Shown here: positions 1-7,912 of the stretch, piece after piece | Numbering within the stretch: the first letter of the stretch is position 1 | Layout: each line of letters starts with the position of its first letter | DNA from: Kineobactrum salinum | GTDB taxonomy: Bacteria; Pseudomonadota; Gammaproteobacteria; Pseudomonadales; Halieaceae | DNA: 64,000 nt | Reading direction: 5' to 3' | NCBI RefSeq assembly: GCF_010669285.1 | Contig: NZ_CP048711.1 | Span: 1,550,001 to 1,614,000 of the forward strand | The notes under the pieces: generated by a model | Told to the model about the DNA's origin: nothing | Seen by the model: the letters and a program-made list of their open reading frames with translations, nothing else | The model's database searches: none | Translations under genes and position numbers: made by a program

Positions 1-880
1 GGATGAGATTCAGCGTTCCGCGATCAATAGCTTCGGCATATCGGGTTCCGGCAAGCAGTTTCTGTACGAGCAAACCGCCGATCATAGCCATTGGGAACAA
101 CGGTAAATTGAGTCCGGTTGCTCTTTCCAGCAAGTACAGTAGAACCATACCCACCATTATCGCCAGCGCAATCAACCCGAAATGAAACGCCAGCGGTTCG
201 ACCACCTCCTTGTTGATTGTAACAAATGCTCCTGCGGGCTGCTCTTGCTTCGGTATTATGTCTGCACTGGTCTTTGACGCTATTTTATCTGTTGATTGTA
301 GAGCGGACACATGGCCGTTTCTCACGCCAATGTTGATAATGACCATGCCGCAAACAATTCCCGCAAACAGTCCGATCGTTGCCGTTGTCAGGGCCAGGGC
401 GCCTCCCTCACTCCAGCCAAGATCTGCGAACACTTCGCCCATTCCGGCAGCTGTGCCGTGGCCGCCAACAAAACCAATTTCAATAAGCGAGCCGAATATT
501 CCATCAACGTTCCAGACTGGCATGATCACCAATCCAGTGATCAATAAGGGTATGGAAACCAGGAGGAAATCCCCGATGTAACCGAAAAGCAACTGTGGAG
601 CCACCAAACCGGCTACGTCTTTCCCCTTGGGAAGCTGGATCCCCATCAACATCGGCGCAAAAACGATCGAAATAAGCGCTGGCGGTAATGACGCAAATGT
701 CTCCTGCATCTCGTTGCTGAGAATTCCAAACCCGTATTGCCCCAAGGCCAGCCCGATACATCCGGTAATAAGAGACGCTGGTATAAAGTAGGTCTTGAAC
801 AGGCGCACCCTGGTTCGAAGAACAACTCCCAGGAACAGCAGTACCCCCAGTACGCAAATGTGGATAAGTGGCGAACTCAT
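1..880 (-). CDS. gltS: Sodium/glutamate symporter (GltS family), 3' end missing
   Basis: Translating the minus strand from an ATG at 878-880 gives an uninterrupted, strongly hydrophobic protein of 293 residues that runs off the left window edge; GltS proteins are usually about 400 residues. The motif GGHGTAAGM near residue 140 is the conserved loop signature of GltS carriers, which import glutamate with sodium across the inner membrane. The gene lies 91 bp downstream of a TonB receptor and in line with an amine/opine-type dehydrogenase operon, so the real substrate may be a glutamate-like conjugate rather than glutamate itself; that part is inference. Confidence 0.85.
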   Translation of the reverse strand, partial: MSSPLIHICVLGVLLFLGVVLRTRVRLFKTYFIPASLITGCIGLALGQYGFGILSNEMQETFASLPPALISIVFAPMLMGIQLPKGKDVAGLVAPQLLFGYIGDFLLVSIPLLITGLVIMPVWNVDGIFGSLIEIGFVGGHGTAAGMGEVFADLGWSEGGALALTTATIGLFAGIVCGMVIINIGVRNGHVSALQSTDKIASKTSADIIPKQEQPAGAFVTINKEVVEPLAFHFGLIALAIMVGMVLLYLLERATGLNLPLFPMAMIGGLLVQKLLAGTRYAEAIDRGTLNLI

Positions 881-971
881 GTCTTCAGTATCGTTCCTGG
901 ATCATTCAGCTTCTAGGAATACAAGCAGTCCTTTGCTATTTAGCCCACGTCTCCAGGGCTATACAGGAATA

Positions 972-3752
972 TTAGAACTGCTGAGTAAGGGAAACATAGA
1001 CAATACGCCCACGAACATCATGAACTGAGTCGTCAAACCCAGGACGATCTCTATACCCCAATGTTGGTGGATCCTCATCAAGGATATTATTTGCACCTAT
1101 CGAAAAATAAGTTTTCTTGTCGCCGATAAGCTCGTTCACAGAGAACGCATACTGCAGATCAAGTGTGGAAAAACTATCTACTGCTTCATCATTCGCGTCA
1201 TTGGTATAGCCGTCTATGTAACGAACTGTACTTGTCACGCTATGATTTCCCCAGGAATAATTCGCAGAGACATTGGCCTTTATTTCCGGCAAAGACCTGA
1301 ACTGGTTGCGAGAGTTACGACTTCCCACAATATCCACGTACCCTTCACCCTCCACTTGCTCATATTCAAAGCTATTTATATAGCTAGCGCTACTGGACAG
1401 CTTCAAAGTGCCACTTCTGATGTCGATATGATAATTTGCCGTAAAGTCAAAACCATCGGTTTTCACACTTGAGGTATTAATAAAGAACGAGCTAACCCGA
1501 CGGATATTTCCGCCGCCATCCCGCTCAATTCGTGGATCGTTAGGAATACCATCAGAGGCGCAATCGTTGTCAATAATTGCCTGGGCACCTTCATCCTGAG
1601 AAATCAGATCGTCATATTCGAAGTTCCAATAATCCAGGATAAGTTCAAATTCGTCGGAAGGAGTCAAGATTACACCCAGGTTGTAGTTTTTGGCCGATTG
1701 GGGGCCAAGCTCCGGACTTCCGGTAATAAGAAGTTCACCGCTAATCGATGTCCCACCTTCACCACAGCTTAATGCTCCTGTTATGGGGTTTACTACCGCT
1801 GAGTCGTCATATAGCTGGCGTGATGAAGTCTCACTGAACTGACGAACTGTGGGCGCCTGAAATGATGTACCATAAGAACCTCGAAGCGCAATTGTCCCGG
1901 TTGCATTATACCTGACAGCAATCTTGGGATCCGTTGTCGTACCGCCTTTGTCACCATAATCCTCGTGGCGCAATGCCAACTGTAACTCTATCTGGTCCGT
2001 TACCGGAATAATGGTTTCCCCAAACACCGAGAAGACATCCTGGTCGCCGCTAGTTGGGTTCACGGGGTTGGTTGATGCTGATTGAGCAGCCGCATTTAGT
2101 GAATCAGGCGTAAAACTGAATGCCTCTTTCCGATACTGAAGCCCAACAGCAAGCCCTACATCGGACAATATATTTCCTGTAAGGACCGCATCAAACGTAG
2201 ATTGACTTGATTTGTAGGTATTTTGCTCGGTGGTATACAAGCTGTCCAGCACTGATTGGGTATTGCCAGCAACTGACGTCGAATCCTTGGGCGATACCAA
2301 CTGGGGAGTAGCAAGAGAAGAACCAAAGGGATTCCATGTCCCGTCAAGAGCAGCTTGATTGACAGCATCGGCTATGAAATTAAATGAAACACTTTCACTT
2401 CTTCTGGCGTGAGAGCGCTGGTACGCGACTTCGCCTGACCAATTCTCATTGAGATCGAATGACATGCCAGCAAGCCCTCGCCAATAATCGATTTCAAGGA
2501 CTCGTGGAGGGGCGTTATCTTTTCCATTCAAATTATCCCCTAGAGGTCTACACAAGCATACCAGATCAACAGCTTCGTCGGTGGCTGGATCCCAATCTGC
2601 TGGATCAACATAAGCAATGCCGGAGGGATCGGCAGGATCATTCACAAAGAAGTTGAAAGGATGATCTCCCGGGACAAAGATTGCACCAGTGTTTACCAAG
2701 CCGTTCTGGAAAAGACCCGGCCCAGACGTGCGTTTAACCCGATTACGAGACAGATGTGATTCAGCAAAAACTGTTATATTGTCGTTCATATCATAGTCGA
2801 ATTCGGTAAAGGCCTGATAACGCTTCTGATCCTGGACCACTGACACTTGGTCAAAGAAATCGTGCCGACATCTGGAACCAGCCAGAATACCACCCGCCGC
2901 TTCACAGTTTGGGTCAGCGAAGGTTGCTCCACTGTATGGCGATATTTCACCGGTAGCTGGATCGACTATAGCTGCAGTATATGAGCCAGGTTGCCCGGTT
3001 GAAGAGGTCAGAGGGCCGGCAGAGGCCGGCGATGGATCAACGCCCTGTTTAACACCCCCGAGACGCTCAACGATAAAGTCATAATTGCTTCTATCACCGC
3101 GCTCCTGGTCATAAACTGTCGCGTAGAAGTTGAAGTGTCCACGCTGTCCCATTGGCGAGCCAGCTGCGAGATTGATTGAACTTGCATCATTGGTAGAGGT
3201 TTCATGACGGACAGATAGCTCAAGTCCCTCAAAACCTTTACGAGTGATGATATTTGCGACACCAGCGACTGCCTGAGAACCATAGGTAGAAGAAGCCCCA
3301 TCTTTCAGGAACTCGATTCGCTCAATCATTGCCAGGGGCAACTGATTGACATCAAAAAAGTCGTTGCCCCCAGCGTCAGCGATTGGTGCAATGCCAGCAC
3401 GCCGTCCATTAACGAGAGTAAGCGTGGAGCCCAACCCCAAGCCTCGCATATTAATTTGTGAAGTGCCCACCAGGGTACCGGTATCCTGAACCAGGACCGA
3501 ACCCGAATTCACAGTCAAGTTCCTGGCCACATCGATGATATTGCTATAGCCCGCGGAATCGAAGTATTCGCGGTCCACAACTTCCAGCGGTGCCAATGAC
3601 GTCGTATCTCTATTCAACAGCGAGCCTGTACCGGTCACTACGACCTCCTCAAGAACTACAGGCTCCTGTTCTTGTGCATGCACCCCAATGACTGATGACA
3701 TCAACCAGGCTGAGAAACTGAACAAACAAGGTCCCAATACTCTATTATTCAT
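972..3752 (-). CDS. TonB-dependent outer-membrane receptor
   Basis: A 926-residue protein with an N-terminal signal peptide ending near HAQEQEP, a TonB-box-like segment EEVVVTGTG, a plug domain (residues ~45-170, with INMRGLG and LVNGRRAG typical of the large-substrate receptor class) and a C-terminal beta-barrel ending in aromatic-rich strands (VSLTQQF). Such proteins import bulky substrates through the outer membrane using TonB energy. It is transcribed after the flavin dehydrogenase genes and before the GltS-like carrier, so it probably brings in the substrate of that pathway. The 187-bp gap upstream contains a candidate operator and a long inverted repeat, suggesting its own promoter. The substrate cannot be read from the sequence. 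Confidence 0.9.
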   Translation of the reverse strand: MNNRVLGPCLFSFSAWLMSSVIGVHAQEQEPVVLEEVVVTGTGSLLNRDTTSLAPLEVVDREYFDSAGYSNIIDVARNLTVNSGSVLVQDTGTLVGTSQINMRGLGLGSTLTLVNGRRAGIAPIADAGGNDFFDVNQLPLAMIERIEFLKDGASSTYGSQAVAGVANIITRKGFEGLELSVRHETSTNDASSINLAAGSPMGQRGHFNFYATVYDQERGDRSNYDFIVERLGGVKQGVDPSPASAGPLTSSTGQPGSYTAAIVDPATGEISPYSGATFADPNCEAAGGILAGSRCRHDFFDQVSVVQDQKRYQAFTEFDYDMNDNITVFAESHLSRNRVKRTSGPGLFQNGLVNTGAIFVPGDHPFNFFVNDPADPSGIAYVDPADWDPATDEAVDLVCLCRPLGDNLNGKDNAPPRVLEIDYWRGLAGMSFDLNENWSGEVAYQRSHARRSESVSFNFIADAVNQAALDGTWNPFGSSLATPQLVSPKDSTSVAGNTQSVLDSLYTTEQNTYKSSQSTFDAVLTGNILSDVGLAVGLQYRKEAFSFTPDSLNAAAQSASTNPVNPTSGDQDVFSVFGETIIPVTDQIELQLALRHEDYGDKGGTTTDPKIAVRYNATGTIALRGSYGTSFQAPTVRQFSETSSRQLYDDSAVVNPITGALSCGEGGTSISGELLITGSPELGPQSAKNYNLGVILTPSDEFELILDYWNFEYDDLISQDEGAQAIIDNDCASDGIPNDPRIERDGGGNIRRVSSFFINTSSVKTDGFDFTANYHIDIRSGTLKLSSSASYINSFEYEQVEGEGYVDIVGSRNSRNQFRSLPEIKANVSANYSWGNHSVTSTVRYIDGYTNDANDEAVDSFSTLDLQYAFSVNELIGDKKTYFSIGANNILDEDPPTLGYRDRPGFDDSVHDVRGRIVYVSLTQQF

Positions 3753-3762
3753 TCTAACCTCT

Positions 3763-3856
3763 ATAGTATTTTTGTCGTCTGAACGCTCTTGGCGCTAATC
3801 CCCAGAGCCTTATCTACTCCCAAATCGGATAGTACGAAGGCGCACAAAAATACTAT
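3763..3856 (-). promoter_or_regulatory. Inverted repeat in the 5' leader of the TonB receptor
   Basis: Perfect 13-bp arms ATAGTATTTTTGT (3763-3775) and ACAAAAATACTAT (3844-3856) enclose 68 bases just upstream of the receptor start. In the transcript the downstream arm would lie next to the AGAGG-like ribosome binding site. A shorter internal alternative (GATAGTA pairing with TACTATC) also exists. This could be a translational control hairpin or a DNA operator; no known riboswitch class is recognised. Confidence 0.5.
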
Positions 3857-3902
3857 CCATGCCGCCCAGGACAAACAAATGCTTTGTTAAAACCAGGTTA
3901 TT

Positions 3903-3915
3903 AATGAATGTTATA
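3903..3915 (-). promoter_or_regulatory. Candidate LysR-regulated motif, copy 1
   Basis: AATGAATGTTATA occurs here, upstream of the TonB receptor, and identically at 6893-6905, upstream of the dehydrogenase operon. In this copy it lies within a small palindrome (ATGAA, 8 bases, TTCAT). A shared operator for the neighbouring LysR regulator is the simplest reading, but it is inferred from position and repetition only. Confidence 0.4.
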
Positions 3916-3939
3916 GTTCATACAAGCCTTTCCCAGATA

Positions 3940-5088
3940 CTACCTGTCACAAGGTGATTGGACAGGAGGATTGAACCGGGCGGCACTGAACTCTTCTATT
4001 GACAGGGACGGCTTGTTGTCAACAATCAGTTCCGACAGTAGGCGGCCTGTCAAAGGAGCCAGTAAATAGCCGTGGGAGGAATAGCCGAAAGAATGATAGA
4101 ACCCTCTAGCAATGCCGCTTTCACCCAGCACAGGAATGCGATCCGGGGTGAGCCCCTCAATTCCTGCCCAGCAGCGGACAATAGGTACTTTTTTCATGTG
4201 GGGGAAGAGGTCGGCGACGGTTTGAGCGCTCAGTCTCAATTGGTCGAAATCGACTCGGGTTTCTCCAGTGGCCCTGTTTAGTTTGCCTCGATAACCTCCG
4301 CCAATCAGTACCGTTCCATTGGGAGCCTGCTTGAATGAAAACTTTCTACTTGCCCCTATAACAACGGGCTTGAGAAAGAATTCAATGGGAGCGGTAACCA
4401 TCATTAGAGGGGCCTCGGCTGAGATAGGCAGCTCTTCCCCGATCATCAAGGCTATTTGGTCGCCCCAGGCGCCGGCACTATTGATAACAATAGGTGCCTG
4501 GTAATTTTCTCCACTATCAGTTGTTACGTACCAAATTGAATCATTCTTTCTTATTCGATTTACACCTGAGTTTCGCCGAAAATAGACCCCGAGCTTTTCT
4601 GCTGTGTTCTGGAATGCGAACGTACTACGGAAGGGGCTTCCAAAACCATCCGAGCGGCAGATAAGGCCGCCAATACAACGTTCAGAGATCGAAGGGATCA
4701 GCTTTTTCAGTTCGTGCGCATCAATGAGCTCTTCGTGTCTGTAACCAAGTTCCCGAAGCCTGATTTCGCGGTCGTGGAGTTTTTTAAGATCCATGGAATT
4801 TTCTGCTACGCAGACTTGTCCATCAAAAGCAGTTCCACAGTCGTCTCCCACGAGTTCCTTGATGTTTTTCCACATCTTTATCGCTTCGACTGCCAATGGA
4901 ATTTCTGGTTGCAGTCGATTTAACTGCCGGAGGCCTCCAGCGTTGACTTTCGATGAATTGCGCCCACCGCTCCCTTGGTCAATGAGTATGACTTTGAGGT
5001 TTTTCTTTGCCAAATGAAGCGCTGCGGAGGATCCGTGCAAGCCTGCACCTATAATTATTACGTCGAATACAAGGTTCGAGGTATGCAT
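3940..5088 (-). CDS. FAD-dependent oxidoreductase of the D-amino-acid-oxidase fold (HcnC/OoxB-like subunit)
   Basis: A 382-residue flavoprotein with an N-terminal dinucleotide-binding motif, IIIGAGLHGSSAALHLAKK (residues ~11-29), and a DAO-fold C-terminus (GIEGLTPDRIPVLGE, then GYSSHGYLLAPLTGRL). In hydrogen cyanide synthase (HcnC), opine oxidases (OoxB/NoxB) and D-hydroxyproline dehydrogenase this subunit oxidises the amine substrate. It begins one base after the stop of the HcnB-like gene, so the two are translationally linked. Electrons would pass to the partner subunits with iron-sulfur centres. The substrate class (opine, D-hydroxyproline or another secondary amine) is inferred from the gene set and the OccR/NocR-like regulator. 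Confidence 0.85.
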   Translation of the reverse strand: MHTSNLVFDVIIIGAGLHGSSAALHLAKKNLKVILIDQGSGGRNSSKVNAGGLRQLNRLQPEIPLAVEAIKMWKNIKELVGDDCGTAFDGQVCVAENSMDLKKLHDREIRLRELGYRHEELIDAHELKKLIPSISERCIGGLICRSDGFGSPFRSTFAFQNTAEKLGVYFRRNSGVNRIRKNDSIWYVTTDSGENYQAPIVINSAGAWGDQIALMIGEELPISAEAPLMMVTAPIEFFLKPVVIGASRKFSFKQAPNGTVLIGGGYRGKLNRATGETRVDFDQLRLSAQTVADLFPHMKKVPIVRCWAGIEGLTPDRIPVLGESGIARGFYHSFGYSSHGYLLAPLTGRLLSELIVDNKPSLSIEEFSAARFNPPVQSPCDR

Positions 5089-5089
5089 A

Positions 5090-6505
5090 TCAAGAGCCAG
5101 TATTGCTTCTTTCGAGGGAAGCCAATTCGCTGACAGGTATTGGCTTAATGGGGGGCCTGCTTTTATATACGCCTACTTCTTCCATATTCCTGCCCTGTGC
5201 GTCTGCGAGAATTCGGCTGACCGTGCTGCTACACATCCGGCCTTGACAAGGCCCCATGCCGCAGCGAAGCAGTGACTTTATTTGATCGGGAGTGCAGCAG
5301 TTTTCTTGTACAGCGCCGGTGATGCTTCGCTTGGTCACTTCGTAGCAGCGACAGACAATTGTGTCTTCGTCAGTACAGTTTGAAATAGCCGGGGGAAACA
5401 GAGCGTCCAACATCGGTCTCACCATGGAATGTCGCCAGCGAGCGATTTTCAGCTTCCTGGCTACTTTCCGAAACTCCCTGTCTTTTAGCTTGCCCAGTTG
5501 CCTGGCAGCACTTAGCGCACTAATTCTGCCAGACTGCTCGGCGACTCTGGCCCCAAAAATACTTGCGCTATCACCGGCAACAAGAATATTCCTGATGGAA
5601 GTGTTGCCTTCAGCTGTTACAACCGGGTGCCAATGTTGTTGCAAATTGCACCATTTGTGATCTACCCCGGCCAGTCGGGTAAGGGCGGTATTTGGAATTA
5701 CCCCGTCGTGTAGAAGCAGCGTATCGACGTCTAAAGTAGCGAAGACATTTTGTGAGGTAAATTGAATACGTTCGAGTTTGTCTTCCGAGGTTCCTGTTGC
5801 TCCAATATTCCTGGCGCCGGAATAGACAGGAATTCTCGCCTGACGTAAATACCGGCGCATTTTCAGCCCTTTTAGCAGATATTCTGGAGCTAAAAGTGCT
5901 TTGGGAGCACTCTTCAGGCAGGCAATATAATTGAACCATGACGTCGTTTCCACGACTGCCTGAACCCTTGTGCCCGCACTATGCAGCTGGACTGCAGCCA
6001 GAAGCAGCAATGGACCGCTACCCGCCAAAACCACCGACCCACTGGGAATCATTCCTGTGGATTTAAGGATTGTCTGTGCAGCACCGACACTCATTACACC
6101 AGTTAGTGTCCAGTCATGTATGGGAACAGGGCGCTCCATGGCCCCTGATGCGATTATCGCCTGCTTTGCATCCAGGAAATAAGCTGAACCATTGGAAGAA
6201 TAAAAAATACGTGTCTTTTCTTGATCGAAATTTGGCTCAATATTCCAGACTGATGATTGATTTTTGTACTCGATTGTTGACTGTGCGACAGCATCCACCA
6301 GCTTTTTTCCATAGCGGTACTCGGCCCCCAGAATTTTTAGATCTTCCGGACGCCTTTTCGATACTGAGGCAATTGACCGGTATATTTGTCCCCCTGATTC
6401 GATTTGCTCATCAAGTAATACCACTGACAGCCCGAGGTTTGAGGCTTCGATCGAAGCAGCCAACCCGGCCGGCCCGGCTCCTATAACAGCTAGGTCATAA
6501 ACCAT
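5090..6505 (-). CDS. NAD(P)/FAD-dependent oxidoreductase with BFD-like 2Fe-2S domain (HcnB/OoxA-like subunit)
   Basis: A 471-residue protein: an N-terminal Rossmann motif VIGAGPAGLAASIEA (residues ~6-20), a second nucleotide-binding region (VVLAGSGPLLLLAA, ~158-171) and a C-terminal cysteine cluster VCRCYEVTK ... CGMGPCQGRMC matching bacterioferritin-associated-ferredoxin-like 2Fe-2S domains. This is the architecture of HcnB, OoxA/NoxA and related alpha subunits that carry electrons from the amine-oxidising subunit. It lies 9 bp after the small ferredoxin-like gene and abuts the next flavoprotein gene, giving a complete three-subunit operon. Confidence 0.88.
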   Translation of the reverse strand: MVYDLAVIGAGPAGLAASIEASNLGLSVVLLDEQIESGGQIYRSIASVSKRRPEDLKILGAEYRYGKKLVDAVAQSTIEYKNQSSVWNIEPNFDQEKTRIFYSSNGSAYFLDAKQAIIASGAMERPVPIHDWTLTGVMSVGAAQTILKSTGMIPSGSVVLAGSGPLLLLAAVQLHSAGTRVQAVVETTSWFNYIACLKSAPKALLAPEYLLKGLKMRRYLRQARIPVYSGARNIGATGTSEDKLERIQFTSQNVFATLDVDTLLLHDGVIPNTALTRLAGVDHKWCNLQQHWHPVVTAEGNTSIRNILVAGDSASIFGARVAEQSGRISALSAARQLGKLKDREFRKVARKLKIARWRHSMVRPMLDALFPPAISNCTDEDTIVCRCYEVTKRSITGAVQENCCTPDQIKSLLRCGMGPCQGRMCSSTVSRILADAQGRNMEEVGVYKSRPPIKPIPVSELASLERSNTGS

Positions 6506-6514
6506 TGGGAATTC

Positions 6515-6808
6515 TCAGGACCAGTGTGTCTCTTGGGTTACATTATGTCGTCTGACTATTTGGCCATCCCTCACCTGACGCATGCAGGCTTGCTGATAGC
6601 CAATACCATCCACTTCCACCAGACATTCAAAACAAACACCCATCATGCAGTAGGGGGCTCTTTTACTTTTTGCAACTAATGATCTGCGAGTGTAAGGGCG
6701 ACTCGATGCAAGAATCGCAGCGGCAATGGTCTCGCCCTCACCGGCCTCTACCGGGGTTTCGTCAAGAATTATTGTGACAGTCTTGTCTTTGGTACGGCGC
6801 TTGAACAT
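6515..6808 (-). CDS. (2Fe-2S)-binding subunit, HcnA/OoxX-like
   Basis: A 97-residue protein whose centre, PYCMMGVCFECLVEVDG followed by QQACMR, carries the cysteine spacing of plant-type 2Fe-2S ferredoxin domains as found in HcnA and in the small subunits of opine and hydroxyproline dehydrogenases. It is the first gene of the operon, 92 bp downstream of the LysR gene, and would form the third subunit of the membrane-associated dehydrogenase with the two flavoproteins that follow. Confidence 0.85.
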   Translation of the reverse strand: MFKRRTKDKTVTIILDETPVEAGEGETIAAAILASSRPYTRRSLVAKSKRAPYCMMGVCFECLVEVDGIGYQQACMRQVRDGQIVRRHNVTQETHWS

Positions 6809-6892
6809 AGCCTTGCCTGATGACTCTGGTTGGGCAAGTATTCTTGGGAATATAACGCATTAAAGCAAATGACCTAAGTCGGGCATTTGATA

Positions 6893-6905
6893 AATGAATG
6901 TTATA
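6893..6905 (-). promoter_or_regulatory. Candidate LysR-regulated motif, copy 2
   Basis: The second exact copy of AATGAATGTTATA. It overlaps the last codons of the LysR gene and lies 85 bp upstream of the 2Fe-2S subunit start. A related but inverted sequence, TATAACGCATTAA, lies at about 6850-6863. The arrangement fits an operator ahead of the dehydrogenase operon. Confidence 0.4.
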
Positions 6906-7806
6906 CTTGGGGGGTCCGCATGGGGTTGTAAGTCTGTAATGCCACTTCAATAAACTGTTGCGAGATTTTTGACATCGAATGCTGCTTCGGGAAAACTATG
7001 CCGATGGAATAGGGTATCCGGGGATGAAAAGGACGAATCGCGATGTCGGGATGATCATTTACACCTAAGCCCTGGAAGCCAACCACCGAGATGCCGGCTC
7101 CTTTTGCGACAAGCATGGATGCCGTGTAGGCAGAAGATACTTCGATTCGATTTCTTACTTTAACACCATGCTCCTGAAGCAGGTTGTCGAGTTTATGCCT
7201 GAAATGAATACCAGGTGAAAGAGAAATAAAGTTCTCTCCGTGTAGATCGTGGATTTCTATTTCATCCTTTCCTGCAAGATGGTGGTGCTTGGGCAACATA
7301 CAAACGGCGTCGTCAGCAGGAAACGATTTCACGCTAAGTGCTTCATCGTTGATGGGAAGCGTTACAAAGGCCAAATCATGCTGTTGCGAGAGAACCCACT
7401 CAATTGCCTGCTCCCTGGGCCAGTTCCACAGGCTAATAGTGATATCTGGAAACTGCTTTACAAAGGAACTGATTACGTTCGGTAAAAAAGTCGTAGTAAA
7501 AATCGGCATCGCAGCAATATTGAGTCGCCCTGTCCTCATTTCACCTATTGATTCCGCAGTGTGCCGTATATGGTCTAAACCGACATAGGTGCGCTCCACC
7601 TCTCTGTACAAAGCATTACAGTCGTTTGTGGGTACCAGTCTCCTGCGGTCTCGTTCAAAAAGCTTGAAACTAACAGAATCTTCAAAATCAGACAGGAGCC
7701 GGGTCACGGCAGGCTGGGTTACATGCATAATCTCTGCGGCTTTGCTGACAGTCCCGGTAATCATGAATGCCCGGAAGGCTTCAATTTGGCGAAGATTCAT
7801 GCGCAT
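6901..7806 (-). CDS. LysR-family transcriptional regulator, OccR/NocR-like
   Basis: The protein from the ATG at 7806 is 301 residues; this start has a GGAGG box six bases upstream, while a longer frame beginning at 7893 has none. The N-terminus MRMNLRQIEAFRAFMITGTVSKAAEIMHVTQPAVTRL is a LysR winged helix-turn-helix and resembles regulators of octopine/nopaline catabolism, where MNLRQ(V/I)EAFR is typical. The remainder is a substrate-binding domain. It is in line with, and upstream of, the dehydrogenase genes, so it probably senses the imported substrate. An IS5 element begins about 105 bp behind its start and may have replaced the native promoter region. Confidence 0.87.
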   Translation of the reverse strand: MRMNLRQIEAFRAFMITGTVSKAAEIMHVTQPAVTRLLSDFEDSVSFKLFERDRRRLVPTNDCNALYREVERTYVGLDHIRHTAESIGEMRTGRLNIAAMPIFTTTFLPNVISSFVKQFPDITISLWNWPREQAIEWVLSQQHDLAFVTLPINDEALSVKSFPADDAVCMLPKHHHLAGKDEIEIHDLHGENFISLSPGIHFRHKLDNLLQEHGVKVRNRIEVSSAYTASMLVAKGAGISVVGFQGLGVNDHPDIAIRPFHPRIPYSIGIVFPKQHSMSKISQQFIEVALQTYNPMRTPQV

Positions 7807-7912
7807 GACCGGCCTCCATTTTATATAGTATTTACTTATACTATTTGCCAGATAGGCCATTGAATCTAATACATCTATGCTGAGCGTGTCCATTTTTATA
7901 ATGTGGACCTAA

